DNA of 64,000 nucleotides from Microbacterium sp. AK009 (GTDB lineage Bacteria > Actinomycetota > Actinomycetes > Actinomycetales > Microbacteriaceae). This document shows positions 15,919 through 23,947 of this stretch, one piece after another. Location of the stretch: positions 186,001 to 250,000 of the forward strand of contig NZ_JACCCG010000003.1 of NCBI RefSeq assembly GCF_013410955.1, read 5' to 3'. Below the pieces are notes generated by a model. The model had not been told where the DNA came from. It did not search any database and saw only the letters and a program-made list of their open reading frames with translations. Made by a program: the position numbers and the translations under genes. The stretch's first letter is position 1. Every line of letters begins with the position of its first letter.

Positions 15919-18252
15919 TCAGCGGACGGCGGCGGCCACCGAGGTCGACACCCCGTCCCGGGATACGGATACCGGCGTGACACGGGCGATCGCGATCCGC
16001 GGATCGCCCGCACCGACGGGGTGGACCTCTCCGGTGATCTCCAGCGTCGCCGCCGTCTCGCGCTCGGCGACCGACGCTCCCACCCACAAGTGGATCGTGC
16101 CCGGCTCGACGATGCGGGTGAGGTCCCGCCCGCTGAACGCGAGTCGCTGGGTGGGAACCTCGAACGAGACCATCGCCGACTCGCCGGGCTCGAGGGTCAC
16201 CCGCTGGTAGGCGAGCAGCTGAGCCCGGGGCCGTGTGATGGTCGCCACCGGATCGTGGGCGTACAGCTGAACGACATCGGTGCCGGTCCGCTCGCCGGCG
16301 TTGCGCACCGTGACGCTCGCCGTGAAGCTGTTCCCCGCCCCCACCGCCGAGGGAGCGGTGAGGTCCTCGTGTCGGAACGTCGTGTACGCGAGCCCGTGTC
16401 CGAAGGGCAGCACCGGCGCGTTGGAGGTGCTCGTGACGTCGGAGGGCCCGCCCAGGATCGGATGCAGGTAGCTGTAGGGCTGGGCGCCGGCGGCGCGGGG
16501 GAGCGAAACCGGAAGCCGGCCCGACGGGTTGACCGCACCGGTGAGAATCGCGGCGAGTGCCGTGCCGCCCTCTTCGCCGGGGAAGAACGACTGCACCACC
16601 GCGGCGGGGGCGCGGGTACCCTCGACGGCCCATGCGATCGCGTAGGGGCGGCCGGTGAGGAGCACCATCACCACGGGGGTGCCGGTGGCGACGATCGCCT
16701 CGACGAGCTCGCGCTGGAGGCCCGGGAGATCGAGCGACTCGACGTCGTTGCCCTCGCCGACCGTGCCGCGGCCGAAGAGGCCCGCTCGGTCGCCCACGAC
16801 GACGACGGCGGCGTCGCTTCCTGCCGCGAGTTCTGCCGCGGCGGCGATGCGCGACCGGTCGTCGCCCTCGACGTCGCATCCCGCCTCATGGCGGATCTCG
16901 GCCTCGGGCAGCGCGGCGCGCAGCGCCTCGAGCACCGTCGGGATCTCGAATCCCATCTCGGTGCCGGGGTGGTGCGCGAGCACGTGGTTGGCGAACGAGT
17001 AGCAGCCCATGAGGGCCTCCGCGCTGTCGGCGTTGGGCCCGAGGACTGCGATCCGACGCGCATCGGGGCCGAGCGGCAGCATCCCGTCATTGGTCAACAG
17101 CACCGTGCCCTCCTCGGCCAGCCGACGCGCGACGCGGCGGTGCGCCGGGCTGTCGAGGTCGATCTGGCGGGGAGGGGTGTCGAACTCGGCGTCGAGCAGA
17201 CCCAGCTCCTCCTTCTGAGAGAGGACGCGGGTCACCGCCCGGTCGATCACCGCCTCGTCGAGGAGACCCGCCCGCACCCGCTCGATCAAGGCGGGGTAAG
17301 CGTCGAGGGTGGGGAGTTCGACATCGATGCCGGCCTCGAGCGCGAGCTGAGCCGCCTCACCGGGGTCGGCGGCGATCTGGTGCATCGTCTGGAGGAAGGC
17401 CACGGCGAAGTAGTCGGCGACGACGACCCCATCGAAGCCCCACCGATCGCGCAGGAGATCGGTGAGGTATTCGCGGGATGCCGCGACGGGCACCCCGTCG
17501 ATCTCGGCGTAGGAGTTCATCACCGAACGCACGCCGCCGTCGCGCACCGCCATCTCGAACGGCGGCAGGAAGACGTCCGCCATCTCCCGTGGACCTGCGT
17601 GCACGGGTGCGTGGTTGCGGCCGGCCTGTGAGCCGGAATAGCCGACGAAGTGCTTCAGGGTGGCGTGTACGCCCGCATCCTGCAGCCCCCGCACGTAGGC
17701 CGTTCCGATGGTGCCGACGACGTAGGGGTCTTCGGCGATGCATTCGTCGACCCGTCCCCATCGCGGATCGCGGATGACGTCGAGCACCGGCGCCAGGCCC
17801 TGGTGGATGCCGAGTTCGCGCATCGACCCGCCGATGAGGCGGCCCATCTCGGCGACGAGGTCGGGATCGAAGGCCGCGCCCCACGCCAGCGGTGTGGCGA
17901 AGGTGGCCGCCTGCCAGGCCGCGAGCCCGGTGAGACACTCCTCGTGCACGAGCGCGGGGATCCCTAGACGGGTCTCGCGCTGCAGCCGGCGCTGCTCGTT
18001 CCAGAGCCACTCGGCCCGCGCGATCGGATCGACCGGGCGGGTGCCGTAGACCCGCGTGAAGTGCCCGATTCCATGCACGATCGCGTCCTCGAACCGGGTC
18101 GAGGTCTTCATCTCGCCCGCGAGGGGAGCGACCACCTCATCGCCCTGGTCGATCCAGAAGCCGACGAGCTGGCCGAGCTTCTCCTCGAGGGTCATGCGGC
18201 GGACGAGGTCCAGGACGCGATCGGATGCCGAGAGGGCAGGGGAGAGTGTCAC
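15919..18252 (-). CDS. Glycoside hydrolase family 3 (beta-glucosidase/beta-xylosidase)
   Basis: This 777-residue protein has the full GH3 layout: an N-terminal TIM-barrel domain with 'KHFVGY' (K200-H201) and the nucleophile aspartate D280 in 'VVVADYFA', a middle alpha/beta domain with 'GDRAGLFGRGTVGEG', and a C-terminal fibronectin-III-like domain starting near residue 660. No signal peptide is seen, so it works in the cytoplasm on imported sugars. Family members release glucose or xylose from the non-reducing end. Because it sits with a xylanase and xylAB, beta-xylosidase or xylo-oligosaccharide activity is favoured by context. GTG 18252 is the start. It follows the ABC permease gene and is probably the last gene of that operon. 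Confidence 0.9.
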   Translation of the reverse strand: MTLSPALSASDRVLDLVRRMTLEEKLGQLVGFWIDQGDEVVAPLAGEMKTSTRFEDAIVHGIGHFTRVYGTRPVDPIARAEWLWNEQRRLQRETRLGIPALVHEECLTGLAAWQAATFATPLAWGAAFDPDLVAEMGRLIGGSMRELGIHQGLAPVLDVIRDPRWGRVDECIAEDPYVVGTIGTAYVRGLQDAGVHATLKHFVGYSGSQAGRNHAPVHAGPREMADVFLPPFEMAVRDGGVRSVMNSYAEIDGVPVAASREYLTDLLRDRWGFDGVVVADYFAVAFLQTMHQIAADPGEAAQLALEAGIDVELPTLDAYPALIERVRAGLLDEAVIDRAVTRVLSQKEELGLLDAEFDTPPRQIDLDSPAHRRVARRLAEEGTVLLTNDGMLPLGPDARRIAVLGPNADSAEALMGCYSFANHVLAHHPGTEMGFEIPTVLEALRAALPEAEIRHEAGCDVEGDDRSRIAAAAELAAGSDAAVVVVGDRAGLFGRGTVGEGNDVESLDLPGLQRELVEAIVATGTPVVMVLLTGRPYAIAWAVEGTRAPAAVVQSFFPGEEGGTALAAILTGAVNPSGRLPVSLPRAAGAQPYSYLHPILGGPSDVTSTSNAPVLPFGHGLAYTTFRHEDLTAPSAVGAGNSFTASVTVRNAGERTGTDVVQLYAHDPVATITRPRAQLLAYQRVTLEPGESAMVSFEVPTQRLAFSGRDLTRIVEPGTIHLWVGASVAERETAATLEITGEVHPVGAGDPRIAIARVTPVSVSRDGVSTSVAAAVR

Positions 18253-18288
18253 GATGCTGCTTTCTTCGAGTCGACGAGGGGGGAGGCG

Positions 18289-19170
18289 TCAGCCCTTGAC
18301 GGCGCCGGTGAGGCCGCCGACGATGCGACGCTCGAACAGGCTGAAGAAGATCAGCGCCGGGAGCATCGACAGGGACGTGAACGCCAGCACCCGCGCGGTG
18401 TCGACGGAGTACTGCGAGGAGAACTGCTGCACGCCCAGGGGCAGGGTGAAGGCCGCCTCGTTGTTCAGGATGAACAGGGGGAGAAGGTACGCGTTCCAGC
18501 TGCCGATGAACGCCAGGATCGCCACGGTGATGACACCCGGGATCGACAACGGGAGCACCATCCGCCAGAAGAACGACAGCCGCCCGCATCCGTCGATGTA
18601 GGCCGCCTCCTGGATCTCGTCGGGGATGGCCCGCAGGAACGGCACCAGGATGATGATCGTCACGGGAAGCGCGAAGGCGATCTGGGGCAGGATGACGCCC
18701 GGGAGGCTGTTCATCAGGCCGAGGTTTCGGATCACGATGTACAGCGGAGTGATCGCGACGGTGATGGGGAACATCAGCCCCGCCGCGAACAGGGCGTACA
18801 GCGCGCCCCGGCCGCGGAAGCTGTAGCGGGCGATGACATAGCTGGCCATGAGCCCGAGCGCGACGGCGCCGAACGTGGTCGCGAGCCCAACGAGGGTGGA
18901 GTTGCCGACCTGCGTCCAGAACTGCGGGGCAGCCAGCACGCTGGCGTAGTTCTCCCAGCGCCACTCGGTGGGAAGGCCCGCCGGGTTGACGGTGATCTCG
19001 GAATTGCTGCGGAAGCCTCCGATGATGATGTACAGCACCGGGCCGAGCATCATCCCGATGACGACGAGGGCGATGAAATAGACGCTCGGCGGGCCCCAGG
19101 GGAGCTTCTTCTCGGGCGCGCCCTTGCTGCGTCGGCCTGCGACGCGGGTGGTGAGGGTCATGGTGCTCAT
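18289..19170 (-). CDS. Carbohydrate ABC transporter permease (MalG/LacG type)
   Basis: This 293-residue protein has about six membrane helices and the EAA loop 'EAAYIDGCGRLSFFWRMVLP', the docking site for the ATPase, near residue 210. It belongs to the CUT1 family of sugar importers. Its start overlaps the stop of the upstream permease by four bases (ATGA), so the two are translated together as a heterodimer. It is followed by the GH3 gene 36 bases on. No ATP-binding gene lies in this locus; CUT1 systems often share a MsmK-like ATPase encoded elsewhere. The substrate is inferred to be xylo-oligosaccharide. Confidence 0.9.
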   Translation of the reverse strand: MSTMTLTTRVAGRRSKGAPEKKLPWGPPSVYFIALVVIGMMLGPVLYIIIGGFRSNSEITVNPAGLPTEWRWENYASVLAAPQFWTQVGNSTLVGLATTFGAVALGLMASYVIARYSFRGRGALYALFAAGLMFPITVAITPLYIVIRNLGLMNSLPGVILPQIAFALPVTIIILVPFLRAIPDEIQEAAYIDGCGRLSFFWRMVLPLSIPGVITVAILAFIGSWNAYLLPLFILNNEAAFTLPLGVQQFSSQYSVDTARVLAFTSLSMLPALIFFSLFERRIVGGLTGAVKG

Positions 19171-20180
19171 CCGGCACCCCTTTCGGTGATCGCGCCGGCG
19201 GTGTCGCGCCGCAGCACGTAGCGCTGGTACACCAGGGCGACGGCCAGCGAGATGAGGAAGATGACGACGGCGACGGCGTTGCCGTAGCCGAAGTTCCCGG
19301 CGTTGCGGCCGGTGGCGACCATGTAGATGGCCATCGTGTTCGTGCCGGCGACCGACGCGACGTACTGGCCCCAGATGATGTAGACGAGGTCGAACAGCTG
19401 CAGTGCGCCGATGATCGACAGGAACGCCCAGATGCGGACGGTGGGTCCGAGCAGCGGCAGCGTGATCCGCCGCTGGATCTGCCAGTACGACGCGCCGTCG
19501 ATCGCGGCGGCCTCGTACAGCTCCTCTGGGATCGACTGCAGGCCTGCGAGGAACAGGATCACGGCGAAGCCGACGTACTTCCAGGTCAGGATCGCCATCA
19601 GCGTCCAGATCGCGATCGCGGGGTCGGAGAGCCAGTCGGCGGCGAGGAAGCCCAGCCCGACGTTCTCGAGGAACCCGTTGAGGGCCCCGCGGGTGGCCAG
19701 CAGAAGGCTGAAGCCGGTGCCGACGACGACCTCGGCGATGACGTACGGGACGAAGATCAGCACTCGGATGACGGACTGGCCGCGCATCTTGCGGTTCAGC
19801 AGCAGCGCCAGCAGCAGCGCCACCGGTCCCTGCATCACCAGCGAAGCCACGACGATGAAGGCGTTGTGACCGAGCGCCGCCTGGAAGTTCGGGTCACTGA
19901 AGATGACGAAGTAGTTCTGGAGGCCGACGAAGTCTGTGGCGGGACCGAACCCCGACCAGCGGAAGAACCCGTAGTAAGCCGCCATCACCACGGGAAGGAT
20001 GACGAAGCCGACGAAGAAGGCGACGGCGGGGCCCACCATGAGGAGGACTTCGAGCCGGCCGGACCAGCCCAGGCTGCGCGGACGGCCCCTGTCCCGCCGC
20101 ACGGACGGGGGCGGCGTGGCGCCGCCCCCGTCGTGCTGCGCGAGATCGGAGTCCGTGGCGGACATCTCGCGAACGGTCAT
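19167..20180 (-). CDS. Sugar ABC transporter permease (MalF type)
   Basis: This 337-residue protein is the MalF-type partner of the CUT1 importer. A polar N-terminus of about 45 residues precedes six or so membrane helices, and the EAA motif is 'YEAAAIDGASYWQIQRRI'. ATG 20180 is used; it falls just after the stop of the binding-protein gene, so the binding protein and both permeases form one transcript. The N-terminal region before the first helix is unusually rich in Asp/Gly/Pro. It likely pairs with the permease at 18289 to import oligosaccharides. Confidence 0.9.
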   Translation of the reverse strand: MTVREMSATDSDLAQHDGGGATPPPSVRRDRGRPRSLGWSGRLEVLLMVGPAVAFFVGFVILPVVMAAYYGFFRWSGFGPATDFVGLQNYFVIFSDPNFQAALGHNAFIVVASLVMQGPVALLLALLLNRKMRGQSVIRVLIFVPYVIAEVVVGTGFSLLLATRGALNGFLENVGLGFLAADWLSDPAIAIWTLMAILTWKYVGFAVILFLAGLQSIPEELYEAAAIDGASYWQIQRRITLPLLGPTVRIWAFLSIIGALQLFDLVYIIWGQYVASVAGTNTMAIYMVATGRNAGNFGYGNAVAVVIFLISLAVALVYQRYVLRRDTAGAITERGAG

Positions 20181-20181
20181 G

Positions 20182-21471
20182 TCAGCCCTGCGCACCCGCC
20201 GCGTTGACCGACTGGATGAACTGCTCAGGGTCGCTGTTGCCCGCGAGCATGTCGACGACCGCCACGTTCAGGGCGTTGCCGACGTTCTGGCCGAGTACGG
20301 TGTCGAGCCACTGCGAGACGAACGGGGCGCTGTTGTAGGCCTCGAGGATCTGCTGCAGGTAGGGCTCGGTCACGGCTTCCTGCGCCACGGTGTTCACCGG
20401 CGGCGACTGGAAGGCCTCGTAGTACAGCTGCTGCTGCTCGGCGCTGGCGACGAAGTTCAGGAAGTCGACGCACTCGTCCGGAGCGTCTGCCGCGCAGGAG
20501 TATCCGTCGACACCGCCCATCATCGAACCGGGCTCACCCTCGCCGCCCTCGATCTCGGGGAAGGGGAACCAGGCCAGGTCGGGAAGCGGCTGCTCGTCCG
20601 GCGTGAGGGAGGCGATTACGCCCGGGTTCCAGGCGCCCATGAGCTCCATCGCGGCCTGACGGTTGGCGAGGAGACCCGCCGACGACCCGGCGCCCTGCTG
20701 GGCGGGGGTGGTCAGGAAGCCCTCGTTGAAGGGCTCGATCGCGGCGAAGTCCTGCAGGTTCTCGGCGGCGCGGGTCCAGCACTCGTCGCTGAAGTCCTTC
20801 GAGTCGCCGGTCTCCTCGATCACCTCGGGGCTGCATTCGCGCAGGGCGAAGAAGTAGAACCAGTGAGCGGCCGGCCACGCGTCCTGCGCACCGAGGGCGA
20901 TCGGCGCGATGCCGGTCTCCTTGAGCGACTCGACGGCGGCTTCGAGGTCGGCGATCGAGGTCGGGGTCTCGTCGATTCCGGCCGTGGCGAAAGCGTCCTC
21001 GCTGTACCAGAAGCCTCCGGGCAGAACCGAGAGCGGCATCGCCCACACCGAGTCCTGGTAGGTCTCGGCCGCGAAGGAGCCTTCGGGGATCTCGGCGCGC
21101 ACGTCGTCGGAGATCAGGTCGGTGAGGTCCTTCAGCTGGCCGGCGTTGACCATGTCGGCCATCTTGCCGCCACCGCGCTGGAGGAAGATGTCCGGCGGGT
21201 CGCCCGCGTTCAGAGCTGTCTGGAGCAGACCGTCGAGGTCTTCGTTCTGCACCGACTGCATGTCGATGGTGACACCGGGGTTCTCCTCCTCGAACGCGTC
21301 GACGGCGTTCTGCCAGAACTCCTGACCGGGGCCGGTCGTGGAGTTCTGCCAGAGGGTCATCTCCACGCTGCCGTCAGCGGACTCGCCGCCGCCTCCGCCG
21401 GAGCATGCGCTCAGCACGAGCGCGCCGGCGAGCAGGGACACGGCGCCCGCTGTGATTCTGCTGGCTTTCAT
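20182..21471 (-). CDS. Sugar ABC transporter substrate-binding lipoprotein
   Basis: This 429-residue lipoprotein begins with a signal sequence ending in the lipobox 'LSAC' (cysteine near residue 23), followed by a Gly/Ser spacer and a CUT1 solute-binding fold. 'NPGVTIDMQSVQNEDLDG' and later 'MELMGAWNPG' are typical. It is anchored to the outer face of the membrane and delivers sugar to the permeases. ATG 21471 is chosen because AGGTGG sits six bases upstream; GTG 21480 would fall inside that ribosome site. A strong TTGACA box and a LacI-type palindrome lie upstream, so expression is probably controlled by the divergent LacI regulator. Confidence 0.9.
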   Translation of the reverse strand: MKASRITAGAVSLLAGALVLSACSGGGGGESADGSVEMTLWQNSTTGPGQEFWQNAVDAFEEENPGVTIDMQSVQNEDLDGLLQTALNAGDPPDIFLQRGGGKMADMVNAGQLKDLTDLISDDVRAEIPEGSFAAETYQDSVWAMPLSVLPGGFWYSEDAFATAGIDETPTSIADLEAAVESLKETGIAPIALGAQDAWPAAHWFYFFALRECSPEVIEETGDSKDFSDECWTRAAENLQDFAAIEPFNEGFLTTPAQQGAGSSAGLLANRQAAMELMGAWNPGVIASLTPDEQPLPDLAWFPFPEIEGGEGEPGSMMGGVDGYSCAADAPDECVDFLNFVASAEQQQLYYEAFQSPPVNTVAQEAVTEPYLQQILEAYNSAPFVSQWLDTVLGQNVGNALNVAVVDMLAGNSDPEQFIQSVNAAGAQG

Positions 21472-21563
21472 GTGATCCACCTGTTCTCTTCCTTGAGGTG
21501 CACTCTCGGTCCTCGAGGTGCGATGCGAATTTCCGGGGTGCTGTCGGGACCCGGACGGCGTCC

Positions 21564-21606
21564 AGTCTTCGTAACCGATGAAGGTGTGTCAAACGTTTTC
21601 GAAAAC
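21564..21606 (-). promoter_or_regulatory. Promoter and LacI-type operator of the sugar ABC operon
   Basis: TTGACA (minus strand, 21587-21592) is a perfect -35 box, with AAGACT 17 bases on (21564-21569) as a weak -10. Immediately upstream is the perfect 12-base palindrome GTTTTCGAAAAC at 21595-21606, typical of LacI/CcpA-class operators. The site also lies just upstream of the divergent LacI gene's -10, so one repressor could control both directions. Confidence 0.7.
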
Positions 21607-21632
21607 AGTTTCAATGCGACTACCATCCCCCT

Positions 21633-22634
21633 ATGGGATCCCGTCCGACCATCACCGACGTCGCCCGCGCCGCGGGCGTCTCGGCAGCGACGGTGTCCAA
21701 AGCCGTGAACGGTCGATACGGTGTCGCACCCGACACCGTGGAGCGCGTGCTCCAGGTCGTCGCCGAGCTCGGTTACGAGTCGAGCCTCGTCGCCTCGAGC
21801 ATGCGCTCCCGCCGTACCGGCGTCATCGGCGTCCTGGTCGCGGACTTCGAGCCGTTCAGCGCCGAGATCATGAAGGGGGTCGGGCGAGCGCTGCGCGACA
21901 CGCACTACGACCTCTTGGCCTACAGCGGCTCTCGGCACCAGAACGGCGAAGGGTGGGAGCGCCGTTCGCTCAGCCGGCTCAGCGGCACGCTGATCGACGG
22001 GGTCATCATGGTCACCCCGACCGTGGTCGGTGCGAGTGCCGAGGTGCCGATCGTCGCCGTCGACCCCCACACCGGCCGGGCGGACCTTCCGACGGTCGAG
22101 TCCGACAGCTTCGCCGGTGCCCGCGAGGCCACCCGGTATCTGCTGGAGCTGGGTCACCGTCGCATCGGCTTCATCGCGGGGCGCCCCGACCTGCGGTCCT
22201 CCATCCTGCGCGATGCCGGGTACCGGCGCGCGCTGTCGGATGCGGGCGTGGCCTACGACCCTTCCCTCGTGCGGGTCGGCATGTACCAGCCCGACGTCGT
22301 GCGCGATCAGGCGCGCGGGCTGCTCAGCCAGGACCGTCCGCCGACCGCCGTCTTCGCGGCGAACGACCTGTCGGCGCTCGCCGTCATCGATGTCGCGGCC
22401 GGGATGGGCCTGCGGATTCCGCAGGATCTGTCGGTGATCGGATTCGATGACATCCCCGACGCGACGCAGGGGCCGGTGTCGCTGACGACCGTGCGTCAGC
22501 CGATGCAGGGGCTCGGCGCGACGGCCGCCGGAATGCTCGTCTCGCTGATGAACGGCGAGACGCTCGACGCCGTGCACGTGGGGCTGGCCACGCGGCTGGT
22601 GGTCAGAGGGACGACGGCGCCGCCGCCTCGGTGA
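21633..22634 (+). CDS. LacI family transcriptional regulator
   Basis: This 333-residue protein has an N-terminal LacI HTH ('TITDVARAAGVSAATVSKAV') with the hinge helix after 'LVASSMRSRRT', and a periplasmic-binding-protein-like effector domain. It is divergent from the sugar-binding protein gene, and a perfect palindrome lies between them, so it most likely represses the ABC operon and itself until a xylo-oligosaccharide is bound. TACCAT stands six bases before ATG, suggesting a leaderless mRNA. The 3' end overlaps the convergent ROK gene by 32 bases. Confidence 0.9.
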   Translation: MGSRPTITDVARAAGVSAATVSKAVNGRYGVAPDTVERVLQVVAELGYESSLVASSMRSRRTGVIGVLVADFEPFSAEIMKGVGRALRDTHYDLLAYSGSRHQNGEGWERRSLSRLSGTLIDGVIMVTPTVVGASAEVPIVAVDPHTGRADLPTVESDSFAGAREATRYLLELGHRRIGFIAGRPDLRSSILRDAGYRRALSDAGVAYDPSLVRVGMYQPDVVRDQARGLLSQDRPPTAVFAANDLSALAVIDVAAGMGLRIPQDLSVIGFDDIPDATQGPVSLTTVRQPMQGLGATAAGMLVSLMNGETLDAVHVGLATRLVVRGTTAPPPR

Positions 22635-23832
22635 GCCCCGCGCCGGCATCGGAGGTAGGCTCCGGGGCGGTCGTAGGGTCGGCCAAGAGGCCGTCGAACA
22701 CCGTCTCGGCCGCGCCGATGAGCAGGCGATCCTCGGCCAGCGAAGCCAGGCGCAGCTGGAGGTCTTCGGTCGCGGCCGGCATCGCCTGCGCACGCACGCG
22801 GGTGAGGAGGTCGTCGACGTCCACGTCGGCGATGGTCGCCAAGAACCCGCCGAGGACGACCACGGAGGGGTTCAGGACGTTGACGGCGTTCGCGAGGGCG
22901 GTGGACAGGATGCGGCGCTGCCGCGCGACCTCGGCGGCGACGGCGGCGCGGGCTCGGGGGTCGGGCGGGTCGGCGAGGGCGGCGGCGAGGGTCGGCTCGT
23001 CGGCGGAGTCGAGCCCGACGGCGGCGAGCAGTCGCGATCTGCTGACCTCGTCTTCGAGCACGCCGTCGGCGGCGAGCCGGTCTGCTCCGTCGGCGATCCC
23101 CGGCCGGTTCTGACCGAACTCCCCGGCGTAGCCGCCCGAGCCTCCCACGGTCACGCCGCCGACGATGAGACCGCCGCCGATGCCGCTCGCGCCGCCGTTG
23201 AGGTAGACGACGTCGTCGACGCCGCGCGCAGCCCCGAAAAGGTGCTCGGCCAGCGCGCCGAGACTGGCGTCGTTGGCGACGCGGGTGAGCAGGCCCGTCG
23301 CCTCTCCGACGAGGTCGCCGAGGGGCACATCGCGCCAGTGCAGGTGGGGGGCATCACGGACCAGACCATCGGAGGCGCGAACGAGACCGGGCACCGCGAG
23401 GCCGATGCCGACGATCGCGGCGTCGGCGAGCACGCCCTCGCGCCATTCCTCCAGTCGCGCGGCGAGCAGGGCGGTGGTCTCCGCGGGAGTCGGCGGCCGG
23501 TCGACCTCGTGACGCTCGCGGATCACGGTGGTCTGGTCGAGGCGCACGGCGGCGATCGTGATCGCGTCGACCTCCGGATTCGCGGCGATCGCGACGACTC
23601 GCGGTGAGATCTCGACGACCGGCGACGGCCTTCCCACCCGGCGGGCGGGGTCGGGGGCGCGCTCGGTGACGAGACCGTGGCGGACGAGCTGGCCGACGAG
23701 GTCGGCGATGGTCGATCGGTTGAGTCGTGTGGCCTCGGTGAGGCTCGCGCGCGAGAGCGATCCGGAGCGATGCAGGAGCGTCAGGATCGTCGACAGGTTC
23801 CGCTGTCGACCGCCGGGCCCGAGCAGACTCAT
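22603..23832 (-). CDS. ROK family transcriptional regulator
   Basis: This 409-residue protein joins an N-terminal winged helix (about residues 10-75, 'GSLSRASLTEATRLNRSTIADL') to a ROK sugar-kinase-like domain, the XylR/NagC layout. The glycine-rich 'NGGASGIGGGLIVGG' is present. The zinc-binding CxCGxxGC motif of catalytic ROK kinases is missing; 'GYAGEFGQNRPG' replaces the region, which fits a regulator rather than a kinase. TACACT lies six bases before ATG 23832 (leaderless type). Its position between the ABC operon and the xylanase suggests a role in xylan or sugar control. The 3' end overlaps the convergent LacI gene. Confidence 0.85.
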   Translation of the reverse strand: MSLLGPGGRQRNLSTILTLLHRSGSLSRASLTEATRLNRSTIADLVGQLVRHGLVTERAPDPARRVGRPSPVVEISPRVVAIAANPEVDAITIAAVRLDQTTVIRERHEVDRPPTPAETTALLAARLEEWREGVLADAAIVGIGLAVPGLVRASDGLVRDAPHLHWRDVPLGDLVGEATGLLTRVANDASLGALAEHLFGAARGVDDVVYLNGGASGIGGGLIVGGVTVGGSGGYAGEFGQNRPGIADGADRLAADGVLEDEVSRSRLLAAVGLDSADEPTLAAALADPPDPRARAAVAAEVARQRRILSTALANAVNVLNPSVVVLGGFLATIADVDVDDLLTRVRAQAMPAATEDLQLRLASLAEDRLLIGAAETVFDGLLADPTTAPEPTSDAGAGLTEAAAPSSL

Positions 23833-23852
23833 CGCTCCAGTGTAGAGAGGCG

Positions 23853-23931
23853 GTGCCCCGCGCCCGGACCGACGCGGGGCGCTGCGGGGTGAGAGGCGGA
23901 GTGCCCCGCGCCCGGACGGACGCGGGGCACT
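23853..23931 (-). terminator. Two tandem hairpins downstream of the xylanase gene
   Basis: A roughly 48-base unit is repeated twice. In the second copy AGTGCCCCGCG (23900-23910) pairs perfectly with CGCGGGGCACT (23921-23931) around a ten-base loop; the first copy (23853-23882) forms a near-identical stem. Both follow the xylanase stop at 23948 and precede the ROK gene promoter. They are probably factor-independent terminators or 3'-end protectors, though no T tract follows. Confidence 0.6.
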
Positions 23932-23947
23932 CCGGGGAACGTGCGCC

